Positions 13,148 to 20,332 of a stretch of 20,332 nt of DNA are shown here, piece after piece. The number at the start of each line of letters is the position of its first letter. The stretch's first letter is position 1. This DNA comes from Lachnospiraceae bacterium. Lineage in GTDB: Bacteria; Bacillota; Clostridia; Lachnospirales; Lachnospiraceae. Both the position numbers and the translations under genes were made by a program. The stretch is taken from the NCBI GenBank assembly GCA_009774375.1, contig VSNO01000075.1, forward strand, positions 1 to 20,332. The letters are read 5' to 3'. The notes beneath the pieces were generated by a model. That model was not told the origin of the DNA. It searched no databases and saw only the letters and a program-made list of their open reading frames with translations.

Positions 13148-13962
13148 TAGTGTTCTTTCAGCCAGCGCGCAACACCGTCGTTTTCGTTGCTGTCAATGAT
13201 CCCGGTGGCGGCGGCCTTCAATTTCTCTACCGCATTCTCCACCGCGTAACACTCGTCAGAGATCTCAAACATCGGGATATCATTGACTGCGTCCCCGAAT
13301 GAGACCACCCTGTCGCAGTTCCAGATCTTCTTGAGCTTTCGGATCGCGTTCGCCTTTGTCGCCCCGACCGGCATGACCTCGCAAAAATATTCCGGCCGGT
13401 ATAACTCCTGCTGGATCGTACAGCGGTACCGCTCATCTTTTGACAATATATCATAAACCGGCCACAGCTCCTCCTTCTCCCCGATACACGTAAAATAAAA
13501 GATCTCCCCCTGATAAAGTTTTTCATCGTCCTCCACCGGGCGAAGACGCCTGTCGCCTTTCCGCAGGCTAAGATACCGCCTGATGCCATCATTTTCCCGC
13601 CCGGACAGCCACGACACCCTTTCCACGCCATCCACAAAAGCGTAGACCAGAGGCCAGACCCCGTTTGCACGGATCACCTCTGCCGCATGCGCCCGCTCAT
13701 CCCGGCCAAAATCCTCCCTTGACAGGATCTCCCCCGTATCCGGCTGAAAGATAAACGCACCGTTATACGCTATGACCGGTATCTTTGTCGTCAGACCCTC
13801 TGTCACCACGGACGCGGATACCAGCGACCTTGCAGTCGCATACGTAAACAGCATCCCTTCTTCCACCAGCCCGTTGATGATTTCGAGGCTTTTTTCGTTG
13901 ATCCGATCCTTTTGATTCAGCAATGTACCGTCCAGATCCGTTACATACAATATTTTTTCCAT
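13138..13962 (-). CDS. Cof-type HAD-superfamily phosphatase (class IIB)
   Basis: A 274-residue hydrolase with the full HAD set: 'DLDGTLL' (nucleophile D9, general acid D11) at the N-terminus, 'TYATARS' as motif II, the conserved Lys in 'GATKANAI', and 'FGDAVNDIPMF' near residues 221-231 for magnesium binding. The central insert of about 100 residues is the type IIB cap that sets substrate choice. Such Cof-like enzymes dephosphorylate sugar phosphates, nucleotides or cofactor intermediates; the substrate cannot be read from the sequence. Its ribosome site is weak (AGGG about 10 bases before the ATG). It begins 29 bases after the lipoprotein gene and is probably co-transcribed with it. Confidence 0.9.
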   Translation of the reverse strand: MEKILYVTDLDGTLLNQKDRINEKSLEIINGLVEEGMLFTYATARSLVSASVVTEGLTTKIPVIAYNGAFIFQPDTGEILSREDFGRDERAHAAEVIRANGVWPLVYAFVDGVERVSWLSGRENDGIRRYLSLRKGDRRLRPVEDDEKLYQGEIFYFTCIGEKEELWPVYDILSKDERYRCTIQQELYRPEYFCEVMPVGATKANAIRKLKKIWNCDRVVSFGDAVNDIPMFEISDECYAVENAVEKLKAAATGIIDSNENDGVARWLKEHYNR

Positions 13963-13991
13963 GACTATACCGCCCTTTCATCCCTCAAACT

Positions 13992-14825
13992 TCATTCACC
14001 CAGGATCGAACAAATATCGTCCAGACTATAGTAATTCTGCGGCTCCGTCCGCTGTGCCTCCGGATAGACCGCCTCCAGCCGCGCAATGTATTCTGTCCCG
14101 CTGACCGCCTCATCAGGCTCATTCCAGCTGTACTCCCGGACCAGTTTCCAATCGTGATCATCATCGTGAAACCACATCGCAAGCGGTGAAGTATCCGCAC
14201 GCTCACTGTACCGCCCGCCGCCCACATAGACCCATTTTCCATCCTGGATCATATATACATCCTCCGAATGAAACACTTCATTTACATCGCAGCCATCGTA
14301 TACCATACAGATCCGGTTTCCCCGCTCGATATACGTAAAACGGCTGCGCAGCGGCTCCCACACCTCCACATCATGATCGTGAAATGTCAGAACAGCCCTG
14401 CACCCGCCGTCCACCCGCACACCCACGTCATCAACCCCATAATCGACCGCAAGCTCGGGAATCTCATCATCGTCCACATAGATCAGGCTGTATGCACACT
14501 GCCCGGCGCCTTCAAGCGTATCCAGATAACGCAGATATGCCTGTTTCCATTCTTCCAGTTCCGGATCATTCCGTTTGACAGTTTTGCCGCTTTCCTCATT
14601 CACCTGCGCTGAAATATGTTCCTGTGCACCTGCCGCCTCAGCTTCATTGCTCATACCTGATCGTTCGTATTCCTGACCGTCTTTATCCTGATCCGCCAGT
14701 GTGCTCCCGCTTTCGACTGCGGCCTGCCGGACACTGCCATTTCCCGCTTCCGCCGTCTGCTTCCCACATGCTCCCAGATAAACGCCGATCCAGCAGATGC
14801 CTATGAAAAATGTCCTTTTTTTCAC
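13992..14825 (-). CDS. Putative surface lipoprotein of unknown function
   Basis: A 277-residue protein with a lipoprotein signal peptide: basic 'MKKR', a hydrophobic stretch, and lipobox L17-G18-A19-C20. After a low-complexity Glu/Ala/Ser linker (about 22-90), a globular domain starts near 'WKQAYLRYLDTLEG' and includes 'YSLIYVDDDEIPELAVDYG'. That acidic motif recurs in clostridial lipoproteins and looks like a calcium-type or repeat-blade loop. The family is not recognised further. The start is GTG at 14825 with GGAGG 6 bases upstream. The protein would be anchored outside the cell membrane. It lies between the AAA-ATPase gene (51 bases upstream) and the phosphatase gene. Confidence 0.8.
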   Translation of the reverse strand: MKKRTFFIGICWIGVYLGACGKQTAEAGNGSVRQAAVESGSTLADQDKDGQEYERSGMSNEAEAAGAQEHISAQVNEESGKTVKRNDPELEEWKQAYLRYLDTLEGAGQCAYSLIYVDDDEIPELAVDYGVDDVGVRVDGGCRAVLTFHDHDVEVWEPLRSRFTYIERGNRICMVYDGCDVNEVFHSEDVYMIQDGKWVYVGGGRYSERADTSPLAMWFHDDDHDWKLVREYSWNEPDEAVSGTEYIARLEAVYPEAQRTEPQNYYSLDDICSILGE

Positions 14826-14876
14826 CTGTATCCTCCCATATTCAGACGCGCCTCACCTGTCTTGCCGGATATGCCT

Positions 14877-16583
14877 CTATGCACCGACCAGACACTCCTT
14901 CCCCCGGAATGCAAACCCGTATTTCCGGATCCGCTCCGGCGAGATTCCCTTTGCAGTAAGCCCTGCCGCATACTGCTTTTCGTCGATCTGAGTCAGCGCA
15001 TTCGCAACCGTCTCTTCCAGACTCTTCTCCCGCAGAGGCTTGTGTACTTTAAACTCTATGATATAGGCACAATCCCGCGCCGGGTCAACCGGCTCCAGCA
15101 CCACATCGTAGCGCCCGAAACCGCTCTCCCTGTTCGACGTGATCTGAAACCTGCCGGCAAGCTCCACCATCAGCCCAAGCACAAACCCGTGATAAAACCG
15201 TTCCGGCGCGTCGTCGTCCGAAACGCCCTTCGCAATGTCAAAGCTGGAAAAACTGTACAGTGCGATCTTATTCATAAACTCATTCATCGCATCCACGTCA
15301 TTGATCAGCAGCGCCCTGATAAAGTTATTGTACGATGTCTGCGCCCTGCCGCCAAACCACCCTTTCACCATATCCGCAAACATGCTCCGCACTTCCATAT
15401 TCGTGGGCGCCAGTGCATACACCCTCTTTTTGAACTCCCCGACACGCCTAAGCCCCGACACCTTCAGATATCCCGCCGCAAGCAGCAGACTCCACACGGC
15501 ACTCACGCTGTCATCCAGCTGGCTGAACACGATCTGTTCATCGATCTCTGCCTCAATACTCTCGCCCCGCAAAAGCGCCTCCATCGCCTGCTTGATCTCT
15601 GCGTTCCCGCTCTGGAGCAGGAAATTCACAAGTCCGTTGGAGCTTGTATTGACCCAGTAGGCATCATACACTCCATTTTTCTTGATAAAGGACGCGATCG
15701 ACCACGGATTGTATATATCGGTGTGCCGCCCAAACGTAAAACCATCGTACCACCGCCTGACCTCCTGTTTCTCATCACCGTATCCTGTGGCATCCAGCGC
15801 CACAAAAACCTCCTCCTCCGTAAAGCCAAACGATGTCGCGTACTCATCCGATGTCGTCGTGATCACGTCCAGATTGTTCAGTCCGGAAAAGACACTCTCT
15901 TTTGAAATACGGGTGATCCCAGTGATCAGTCCTTTATAAAGATATGGATTGGTCTTGAAGGTGCTATTAAAGAAGCTGCTAAAAAAGATCGCCGCCTTAT
16001 CCCAGTAGCCTGAAAGCCATGATTCCTGCATCGGTGTATCATATTCGTCGAGAATAATGATCACCTCCTTGTTGTGGTAACGTTTCATAAAACCTGCCAT
16101 GGAATGAATCGCGCCTGCCGCCACTTCCGCCCTGATTCCCGGCCTGATACTCCTATAGTACGTTTTCTCATTTTCGCTTAGACAATCCCCTTCCAGCAGA
16201 TAACTGTTCTGCGCATATACACTGGCGATCACATCTGTGATCATATATTCCATTTTCTCATATTCGTCAGCCTTTATATTCGCAAAACTCAAAAAAATCA
16301 CCGGAAACGTACCCTGCAGCTGCCTGTATGGAAACGCCTCCTCCCAGATGGAGAGCCCTTCAAACAGATCACTCCTGCCTGCATACCTGTTTGAGAAAAA
16401 ACACTCCACCATACTCATGTTGAGTGTCTTGCCAAACCTGCGCGGGCGCATAATCAGTGTCACAGTCGAACCATTCTCCCACCATTCCCTGATAAAAGAT
16501 GTCTTGTCAATATAAAAAGCCTTCTGTTCCCTTAATCTGTCAAAACGTTGTGCCCCTATGTTAACCAATACCCTGCTGCCCAT
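14877..16583 (-). CDS. AAA-ATPase-like protein with C-terminal PD-(D/E)XK nuclease-like domain
   Basis: A 568-residue protein of the widespread 'AAA-ATPase_like plus PDDEXK_9' architecture. The N-terminal ATPase has Walker A 'RPRRFGKT' (residues 46-53, K52) and Walker B 'VIIILDEYDTP' near 175-185. The C-terminal part (about 490-520) has 'GRYDVVLEP' followed by 'YIIEFKVHK', the Asp and E-x-K of a PD-(D/E)XK active site. These proteins occur in multiple copies in Clostridia and Bacteroidetes genomes; no biochemical role is established, and nuclease activity is predicted only. The start at 16583 has GGGAGG 7 bases upstream; about 100 further in-frame residues upstream overlap the aminotransferase gene and are not coding. 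It has its own promoter. Confidence 0.85.
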   Translation of the reverse strand: MGSRVLVNIGAQRFDRLREQKAFYIDKTSFIREWWENGSTVTLIMRPRRFGKTLNMSMVECFFSNRYAGRSDLFEGLSIWEEAFPYRQLQGTFPVIFLSFANIKADEYEKMEYMITDVIASVYAQNSYLLEGDCLSENEKTYYRSIRPGIRAEVAAGAIHSMAGFMKRYHNKEVIIILDEYDTPMQESWLSGYWDKAAIFFSSFFNSTFKTNPYLYKGLITGITRISKESVFSGLNNLDVITTTSDEYATSFGFTEEEVFVALDATGYGDEKQEVRRWYDGFTFGRHTDIYNPWSIASFIKKNGVYDAYWVNTSSNGLVNFLLQSGNAEIKQAMEALLRGESIEAEIDEQIVFSQLDDSVSAVWSLLLAAGYLKVSGLRRVGEFKKRVYALAPTNMEVRSMFADMVKGWFGGRAQTSYNNFIRALLINDVDAMNEFMNKIALYSFSSFDIAKGVSDDDAPERFYHGFVLGLMVELAGRFQITSNRESGFGRYDVVLEPVDPARDCAYIIEFKVHKPLREKSLEETVANALTQIDEKQYAAGLTAKGISPERIRKYGFAFRGKECLVGA

Positions 16584-16617
16584 GACCGCACCTCCCTGCA
16601 TGATCTTCCATACTTTC

Positions 16618-16646
16618 AGTATACACGCCGCACACCATTTATTCAA
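16618..16646 (-). promoter_or_regulatory. Predicted sigma-A promoter of the AAA-ATPase/nuclease gene
   Basis: Minus strand TTGAAT (16646-16641), 17-base spacer, TATACT (16623-16618), 35 bases before the start codon. The -35 overlaps the stop codon of the aminotransferase gene, so this gene can be expressed independently of it. Confidence 0.7.
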
Positions 16647-17881
16647 CCCACAAGATGACCGTACAGCAGATCCCCGAGCCGGCGGATCCCTTCCTCGATC
16701 GCCGCGCAGTCCGCATTGGTAAAGTTCAGGCGCATCGTGTTGACGACTGGGGCATCCACGCGGGGTGCGTACATCAGATCTGCTGATTTCCCTGCAACCC
16801 CCTGCGCATAAAATGGATCCCCCGGAACAAACGCGACCTTCTTCTCCAAAGCCTTTGGAAATAAGTCCATCGCACTCACACCCTCCGGAAGCGTCACCCA
16901 CAGAAACATGCCGCCATGCGGCTTCGTGTATCTCACTGAGGGCGGAAAATACCGCTCTATGGCGTCCATCATCGCCTGCGCCTGCTTTTTGTACAGTGCC
17001 CTGATCCTGTCAATATGCGCCTCCAGGTCATTGTTGGTCAGATAATCCCAGATTAGATACTGCGAAAAGACATTGGTGTGCAAGTCGCCTGCCTCCTTTG
17101 CGATCGATATGTTTTTCAATAATTCCATATTTTCCGAAATGATAAAGCCCGTGCGCATCCCCGGCGTGACCGTCTTTGAAAACGTTCCGAGCAGGATACT
17201 GTATGGCAGCTTTCCCGCGCCGATATAAGGCAGGCGCTCCCCGTCAAAGCGCAGATCTCCATACGGATCGTCCTCGATCAAAACGACATCGCGGCCTCTT
17301 AAGATCTCGCATATGCGGCTCCTGTTTTCAGCAGCGTACGTAAGCCCAGTCGGATTCTGAAAATCAGGGATCGCGTAGATAAATTTCACAGGATTCTGCA
17401 ACGCTGTCCAAAGCCCCTCCGGATCCATGCCCTCCTCCGTCAGCTCCACCGGATAAAATACCGGCTGATACAGTGAAAACGCCTGTATCGCTGCCAGATA
17501 CGTCGGTCTCTCGACAATGATACCATCTCCCCTGTTGAGCAGAACCTTCCCGATCAGATCCAGCGCCTGCTGGGAGCCAGTGGTGATGATAACATTCTCA
17601 GTCCCGAGATGCAGACCAAAAATCCGGTTATACCGGTCCGCTATGTATTGCCTCAGCTCCGGCAGACCGGCTGTGACCGAATACTGGAATACCTTACTTT
17701 TGTATGTCTTCACAATGCGTTCCATAGAAACCAGCAGCTCCTCCTGCGGGAAGGAGACCGGATTCGGCAGCCCACCCGCAAAAGAGATCACGTCCGGGTC
17801 AGAGGCCGCTTTTAAGATCCCCCTGACAAACGACGGCGGCGTCGCCTTGATCCCATCGGACAATAAATTTTCCATACCCAT
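16643..17881 (-). CDS. PLP-dependent aminotransferase, class I/II (2-aminoadipate aminotransferase-like)
   Basis: A 412-residue fold-type I aminotransferase. Landmarks are 'ISFAGGLPNPVSFP' at the N-terminus, 'YSVTAGLPELRQYIADRY', the PLP-phosphate region 'TTGSQQALDL', 'PDFQNPTG', 'IEDDPYGDL' (pyridine-binding Asp and Tyr), the Schiff-base Lys236 in 'GTFSKTVTPGMRTGF', and a C-terminal 'NTMRLNFTN' whose Arg binds the substrate carboxylate. It resembles the LysN/2-aminoadipate and aromatic aminotransferase group; the amino acid substrate is not determined. The start at 17881 has GAGAGAGGTG upstream; the further 60 upstream residues of the open frame are not coding. It is divergent from a MocR-type regulator, the classical arrangement in which the regulator controls the enzyme. 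Confidence 0.92.
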   Translation of the reverse strand: MGMENLLSDGIKATPPSFVRGILKAASDPDVISFAGGLPNPVSFPQEELLVSMERIVKTYKSKVFQYSVTAGLPELRQYIADRYNRIFGLHLGTENVIITTGSQQALDLIGKVLLNRGDGIIVERPTYLAAIQAFSLYQPVFYPVELTEEGMDPEGLWTALQNPVKFIYAIPDFQNPTGLTYAAENRSRICEILRGRDVVLIEDDPYGDLRFDGERLPYIGAGKLPYSILLGTFSKTVTPGMRTGFIISENMELLKNISIAKEAGDLHTNVFSQYLIWDYLTNNDLEAHIDRIRALYKKQAQAMMDAIERYFPPSVRYTKPHGGMFLWVTLPEGVSAMDLFPKALEKKVAFVPGDPFYAQGVAGKSADLMYAPRVDAPVVNTMRLNFTNADCAAIEEGIRRLGDLLYGHLVG

Positions 17882-17912
17882 AACAATGCACCTCTCTCTC
17901 CAGATTTTTTTC

Positions 17913-17941
17913 ATTATATTCTGGCACGCAATTGAAAACAA
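17913..17941 (-). promoter_or_regulatory. Sigma-A promoter of the aminotransferase gene
   Basis: Minus strand TTGTTT (17941-17936), 17-base spacer, perfect TATAAT (17918-17913), about 30 bases before the start codon. Confidence 0.75.
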
Positions 17942-17967
17942 TAAGCAAATTGCATGGCATACAATTT
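17922..17967. promoter_or_regulatory. Operator candidate: 21-bp near-palindrome plus direct repeat of one half
   Basis: 17947-17967 reads AAATTG-C-ATG-G-CAT-A-CAATTT, palindromic except for one base pair and the centre. Its right half TGGCAtaCAATTt (17955-17967) recurs as TGGCAcgCAATTg at 17922-17934, offset by 33 bp, close to three helical turns. The palindrome abuts the -35 of the aminotransferase promoter, and the second copy lies between its -35 and -10. MocR regulators such as GabR are known to bind paired direct repeats; binding by the adjacent MocR protein is inferred. Confidence 0.65.
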
Positions 17968-18016
17968 TCCATATTACAGGAAAATGATTTCGAGCGTGCT
18001 TGAAAAACTGTGCGTC

Positions 18017-18045
18017 TTGACAAAAAAGCGATGCACGGCTATACT
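18017..18045 (+). promoter_or_regulatory. Sigma-A promoter of the MocR-type regulator gene
   Basis: Perfect TTGACA (18017-18022), 17-base spacer, TATACT (18040-18045), leaving a leader of about 90 bases before the ATG at 18144. The leader contains no obvious hairpin. Confidence 0.82.
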
Positions 18046-18143
18046 GATAAATATCAAACAAATGTACGCAGTATATTTTATCGCATCATAAACCAGAGAA
18101 CGTTCAAAATATCATCAAAACCCGGACAGGAGGAGATGCAACC

Positions 18144-19550
18144 ATGCCCGTAAATTCATTTGACAATTATCCCATGAGCTGGAAACCCGATCTGAGCAGC
18201 CTGACCGGTCCGAAATATACAGCACTGGCAGAACTGCTGGAACGCGATATCAAAAGCGGAAAGCTGAAAGCCGGCACGAAACTGCCGCCACAGCGGGAAC
18301 TCGCTGACTTTCTGGATCTGAATCCCAGTACCATATCCAAGGTCTACAGGCTGTGCGGACAGAAAGGCCTCCTTTCCGCGTCGGTAGGCAACGGCACCTA
18401 CGTCTCCTCCGACGCCGCTGCCAGTCCCGTACTGCTGTGCGGAAGAGAGGATTCCCGCATGATCGAGATGGGAGCGATCGTCCCTTTTGTCACCAGTAAT
18501 CTGAAAGTGAAAGAATATACAGAACGTCTGATGAAAACACCGGACGCGCTGAACCTGTTCTCCTACGGATCTCCCGAAGGCACACTGCGTCAGCGCAAGG
18601 CAGGCGTGGCATGGCTGCAGAGAGCCCTCCCAGAATCGTCCTGCCATGGAGCATTTTACACTGATACAGACCACATCGTGCTGGCAGCGGCAGGACAAAA
18701 CGGACTGACAGCTGCCCTGGGCGCGTGCTTTGAGACCAGCGACAAGATCGGAACGGAACCGATGACCTATCCCGGCATCAAGACAGCGGCAAAACTGTTT
18801 GGCATCCAACTGCTGCCTGTCAGAAGCCGCGACCGCGAACTGACATCAGAAGGAATCCGCTACGCGGTGCAGAATGAAAACATAAAGGGACTTTATGTCA
18901 TACCCGATTACCAGAATCCGACATCGCACACCATGTCGCTCGAGACGAGAAAAATGATCGCAGCCGTCGCCCGAGAAGAAAACCTGCTCGTCATAGAGGA
19001 CGGCATCAACAGCCTGCTCGTGGAGGAACCGCTGCCCCCGATCGCGTCCTTCGCACCAGAGCAGGTCATCCATATATCAAGTCTCTCAAAGACAGTCTCC
19101 CCAGGGCTGCGAACCGCATTTGTCCACGTTCCTGAGCGTCTCCACGAAAAACTGGTGACAGCACTGTACTCCATGAACATCTGTGTCTCCCCGCTGCTCG
19201 CAACCGTATCGGCATCCCTGATCGAGGACGGCGCCGCCGATCAGATCCTCGCAGAGCGCAAAAAGGGCATCAAGGAACGAAACCAGATCGTCGATCAGAT
19301 CCTGAAGGACTATGTCCTGCCAAGCGGAGCCACGTCACCGCTCCGTCTGGTACAGCTTCCGCAATACTTTACCGGAAAAAGCTTTGAGATCTGTGCCAGA
19401 CAGGCAGGCGTCGAAGTCTACGGTGCGGAGCGCTTCTTTGTCGGAAACAGGACACCCGAAAAAACAATCCGCATTTCCGTGACCACCCCCACGTCCCTGG
19501 AAATCCTGGCAGACGGGTTGGAAAGGCTGCGGGCGTTGCTGCTGCAGTAA
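18144..19550 (+). CDS. MocR-type regulator: GntR winged helix fused to an aminotransferase-like PLP domain
   Basis: A 468-residue MocR protein. Residues about 23-90 are a GntR winged helix ('YTALAELLERDIKSGKLKAG', 'LPPQRELADFLDLNPSTISK', 'GLLSASVGNGTYVS'). Residues about 115-468 are a fold-type I PLP domain with 'PDYQNPTS', 'VIEDGINSLL' and Schiff-base Lys316 in 'SSLSKTVSPGLRTAF'. In most MocR proteins the 'EDDYDSEF' segment carries a Tyr contacting PLP; here it reads 'EDGINSLL', so that Tyr is absent. This suggests ligand sensing more than catalysis. AGGAGG at 18128-18133 lies 10 bases before the ATG (GGAG at 18132-18135 lies 8). It is divergent from the aminotransferase gene, which it probably regulates. 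No terminator was seen downstream. Confidence 0.92.
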   Translation: MPVNSFDNYPMSWKPDLSSLTGPKYTALAELLERDIKSGKLKAGTKLPPQRELADFLDLNPSTISKVYRLCGQKGLLSASVGNGTYVSSDAAASPVLLCGREDSRMIEMGAIVPFVTSNLKVKEYTERLMKTPDALNLFSYGSPEGTLRQRKAGVAWLQRALPESSCHGAFYTDTDHIVLAAAGQNGLTAALGACFETSDKIGTEPMTYPGIKTAAKLFGIQLLPVRSRDRELTSEGIRYAVQNENIKGLYVIPDYQNPTSHTMSLETRKMIAAVAREENLLVIEDGINSLLVEEPLPPIASFAPEQVIHISSLSKTVSPGLRTAFVHVPERLHEKLVTALYSMNICVSPLLATVSASLIEDGAADQILAERKKGIKERNQIVDQILKDYVLPSGATSPLRLVQLPQYFTGKSFEICARQAGVEVYGAERFFVGNRTPEKTIRISVTTPTSLEILADGLERLRALLLQ

Positions 19551-19945
19551 TAAAGGTTGAAATTAGTCGACACTTTTGGTTGTGACATATTCCAGAATTA
19601 ATATGCTTTCTGCAATGATGTTTGATATACGATTGACAAGTGCAGAGAAAAGTATGATAATTTCCAGGAACTGTTGGAAATATTACGAATTTATAGAAAA
19701 ATGTGATGCCATAATGAAATGGTATTTTTAGGAGCTATGGAAAAATTGATGTAGATTGCGTAGGATATTTCTTCTAGGTAAACTTGCTAAAACAATTGTC
19801 AAAAAATGCGGGCGTAACAAGCCAAGATGTGCCTGTTATGGAAACCAAAATGTTTTATTCGTTAAACTGTCCTTTAGCGAATAGTATTCTGCTATTCCCA
19901 CAAGGGATTTCAATGTATGGTATAATTTAATAGTAAATGCACTTT

Positions 19946-19994
19946 TCCAAGATTAAATGCAACATTTTTTGAGGTTGTTGCATTTAATCTTGGA
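19946..19994. repeat. 19-bp perfect inverted repeat (hairpin)
   Basis: TCCAAGATTAAATGCAACA (19946-19964) is the exact reverse complement of TGTTGCATTTAATCTTGGA (19976-19994), with an 11-base loop starting with six T residues. There is no T-run after the stem, so it is not a standard terminator. A promoter-like -35 lies in its right arm, so it could also be an operator or the end of a mobile element. Confidence 0.85.
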
Positions 19995-20006
19995 CAGATA
20001 TATAAT
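19978..20006 (+). promoter_or_regulatory. Promoter-like sequence overlapping the 19-bp inverted repeat
   Basis: TTGCAT (19978-19983), 17-base spacer, perfect TATAAT (20001-20006), predicting transcription from about 20013 rightwards. No open reading frame with a ribosome site follows within the window (ATG at 20010 gives only 14 residues). In AT-rich DNA such matches arise by chance. Confidence 0.4.
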
Positions 20007-20332
20007 ACAATGAAAATATGGAAGATTGGGTCGGTTCTGACTGGGGAAAGGTAGGGTTCACATGAACCTCATATATCTACTGTTTGTCCCAAGATTCATT
20101 CCTGAATGACAATTTATTACTATATGCAAACCGTTTATTTCATTTTTAAAGTTCTTAACTAACTGACATTGGACGTGACCAAACACAAAGTGTCTCATAA
20201 AAATATCATACTAATTTTTCTACGTTCCAAGCCCGCATTTCTTTATAACTGAATCCTAGTACAGTGTTTTGTTGAAAACCATATACTTTTTTGTTCCATT
20301 TTTTGGCAAATTATGCAATAATATCTTAAACA

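Larger units (their letters stand above)
19551..20332 (+). other. AT-rich region without a recognisable gene
   Basis: About 780 bp with a visibly lower GC content than the rest of the window and stops in all frames; nothing credible above 45 codons. It contains a 19-bp hairpin with a promoter-like sequence (listed separately), an extended -10 (TGGTATAAT at 19918-19926) without a matching -35, a 6-bp-arm palindrome GGTTCA-CA-TGAACC (20055-20068), and inverted GACACTTT/AAAGTGTC at 19569-19576 and 20187-20194. A short open stretch at 19750-19884 ('KKCGRNKPRCACYGNQ') has no start signal. It could be a decayed mobile element or an untranslated RNA locus; neither is shown. Confidence 0.5.

Noticed and set aside
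14862..15905. 347-codon plus-strand open frame
   Set aside because: Antisense to the AAA-ATPase/nuclease gene; low-complexity Arg/His/Pro composition typical of a shadow frame.
16584..16901. N-terminal extension of the AAA-ATPase gene
   Set aside because: It overlaps the end of the aminotransferase gene in another frame, is Cys/Gly/Arg-rich, and ATG at 16583 has a strong ribosome site.
17882..18061. 60-residue N-terminal extension of the aminotransferase
   Set aside because: It would cross the predicted promoter and operator; ATG at 17881 has a ribosome site and gives the usual family length.
19750..19884. Short Cys/Lys-containing open stretch in the AT-rich tail
   Set aside because: No ATG or ribosome site and only about 44 codons; could be a remnant of a coding sequence but cannot be supported.
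20010..20054. 14-residue open frame after the promoter-like sequence
   Set aside because: The ATG lies at or before the predicted transcription start, has no ribosome site, and the peptide has no distinguishing features.

Overview
The window looks like a chromosomal segment of a Gram-positive anaerobe of the Clostridia, most likely Lachnospiraceae. This is inferred from strong AGGAGG-type ribosome sites, clean sigma-A promoters with 17-bp spacers, mid-range GC in the genes, and typical families (heterodimeric ABC exporters, a DUF5692-like membrane protein, a 'YVDDDEIPEL' lipoprotein, a MocR regulator). No rRNA, tRNA, CRISPR array or intact transposase was seen. The species cannot be named from the sequence alone.

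Layout. (1) 1-924: the 3' end of a chemoreceptor with a zinc-binding CZB domain, its terminator, and a small XRE regulator behind a 12-bp inverted repeat. (2) 894-5290: two half-size ABC exporter genes (minus) divergent from an AraC regulator (plus), probably one regulated export module. (3) 5244-10233: a minus-strand operon hypB - large Fe-S/flavin oxidoreductase - hypA - DUF5692-like membrane protein. It has a consensus promoter, but no hydrogenase subunits or other hyp genes are present. (4) 10249-11116: a stand-alone regulator that fuses an XRE helix-turn-helix to a domain resembling the cytoplasmic part of the flagellar export gate FlhA (FHIPEP family), with its own promoter and terminator. 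(5) 11151-12735: a tightly coupled pair, a PBECR4-like nuclease-fold protein followed one base later by an NAD-dependent sugar epimerase-like protein. (6) 12736-13137: a gene-free stretch with a 50-bp tandem repeat and two hairpins. (7) 13138-16583: a Cof-type HAD phosphatase, a lipoprotein, and an AAA-ATPase/PD-(D/E)XK protein with its own promoter. (8) 16643-19550: a PLP aminotransferase divergent from a MocR-type regulator, with promoters for both and a near-palindromic operator candidate plus a direct repeat between them. (9) 19551-20332: AT-rich DNA without a recognisable gene, holding a 19-bp perfect hairpin overlapped by a promoter-like sequence.

Most striking are the HTH-FHIPEP fusion protein and the hypB/oxidoreductase/hypA/DUF5692 operon, which pairs nickel-insertion chaperones with a redox enzyme instead of a hydrogenase. 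The aminotransferase/MocR intergenic region gives a concrete regulatory prediction. The start codons given here were chosen from ribosome-binding sites and are often shorter than the maximal reading frame.
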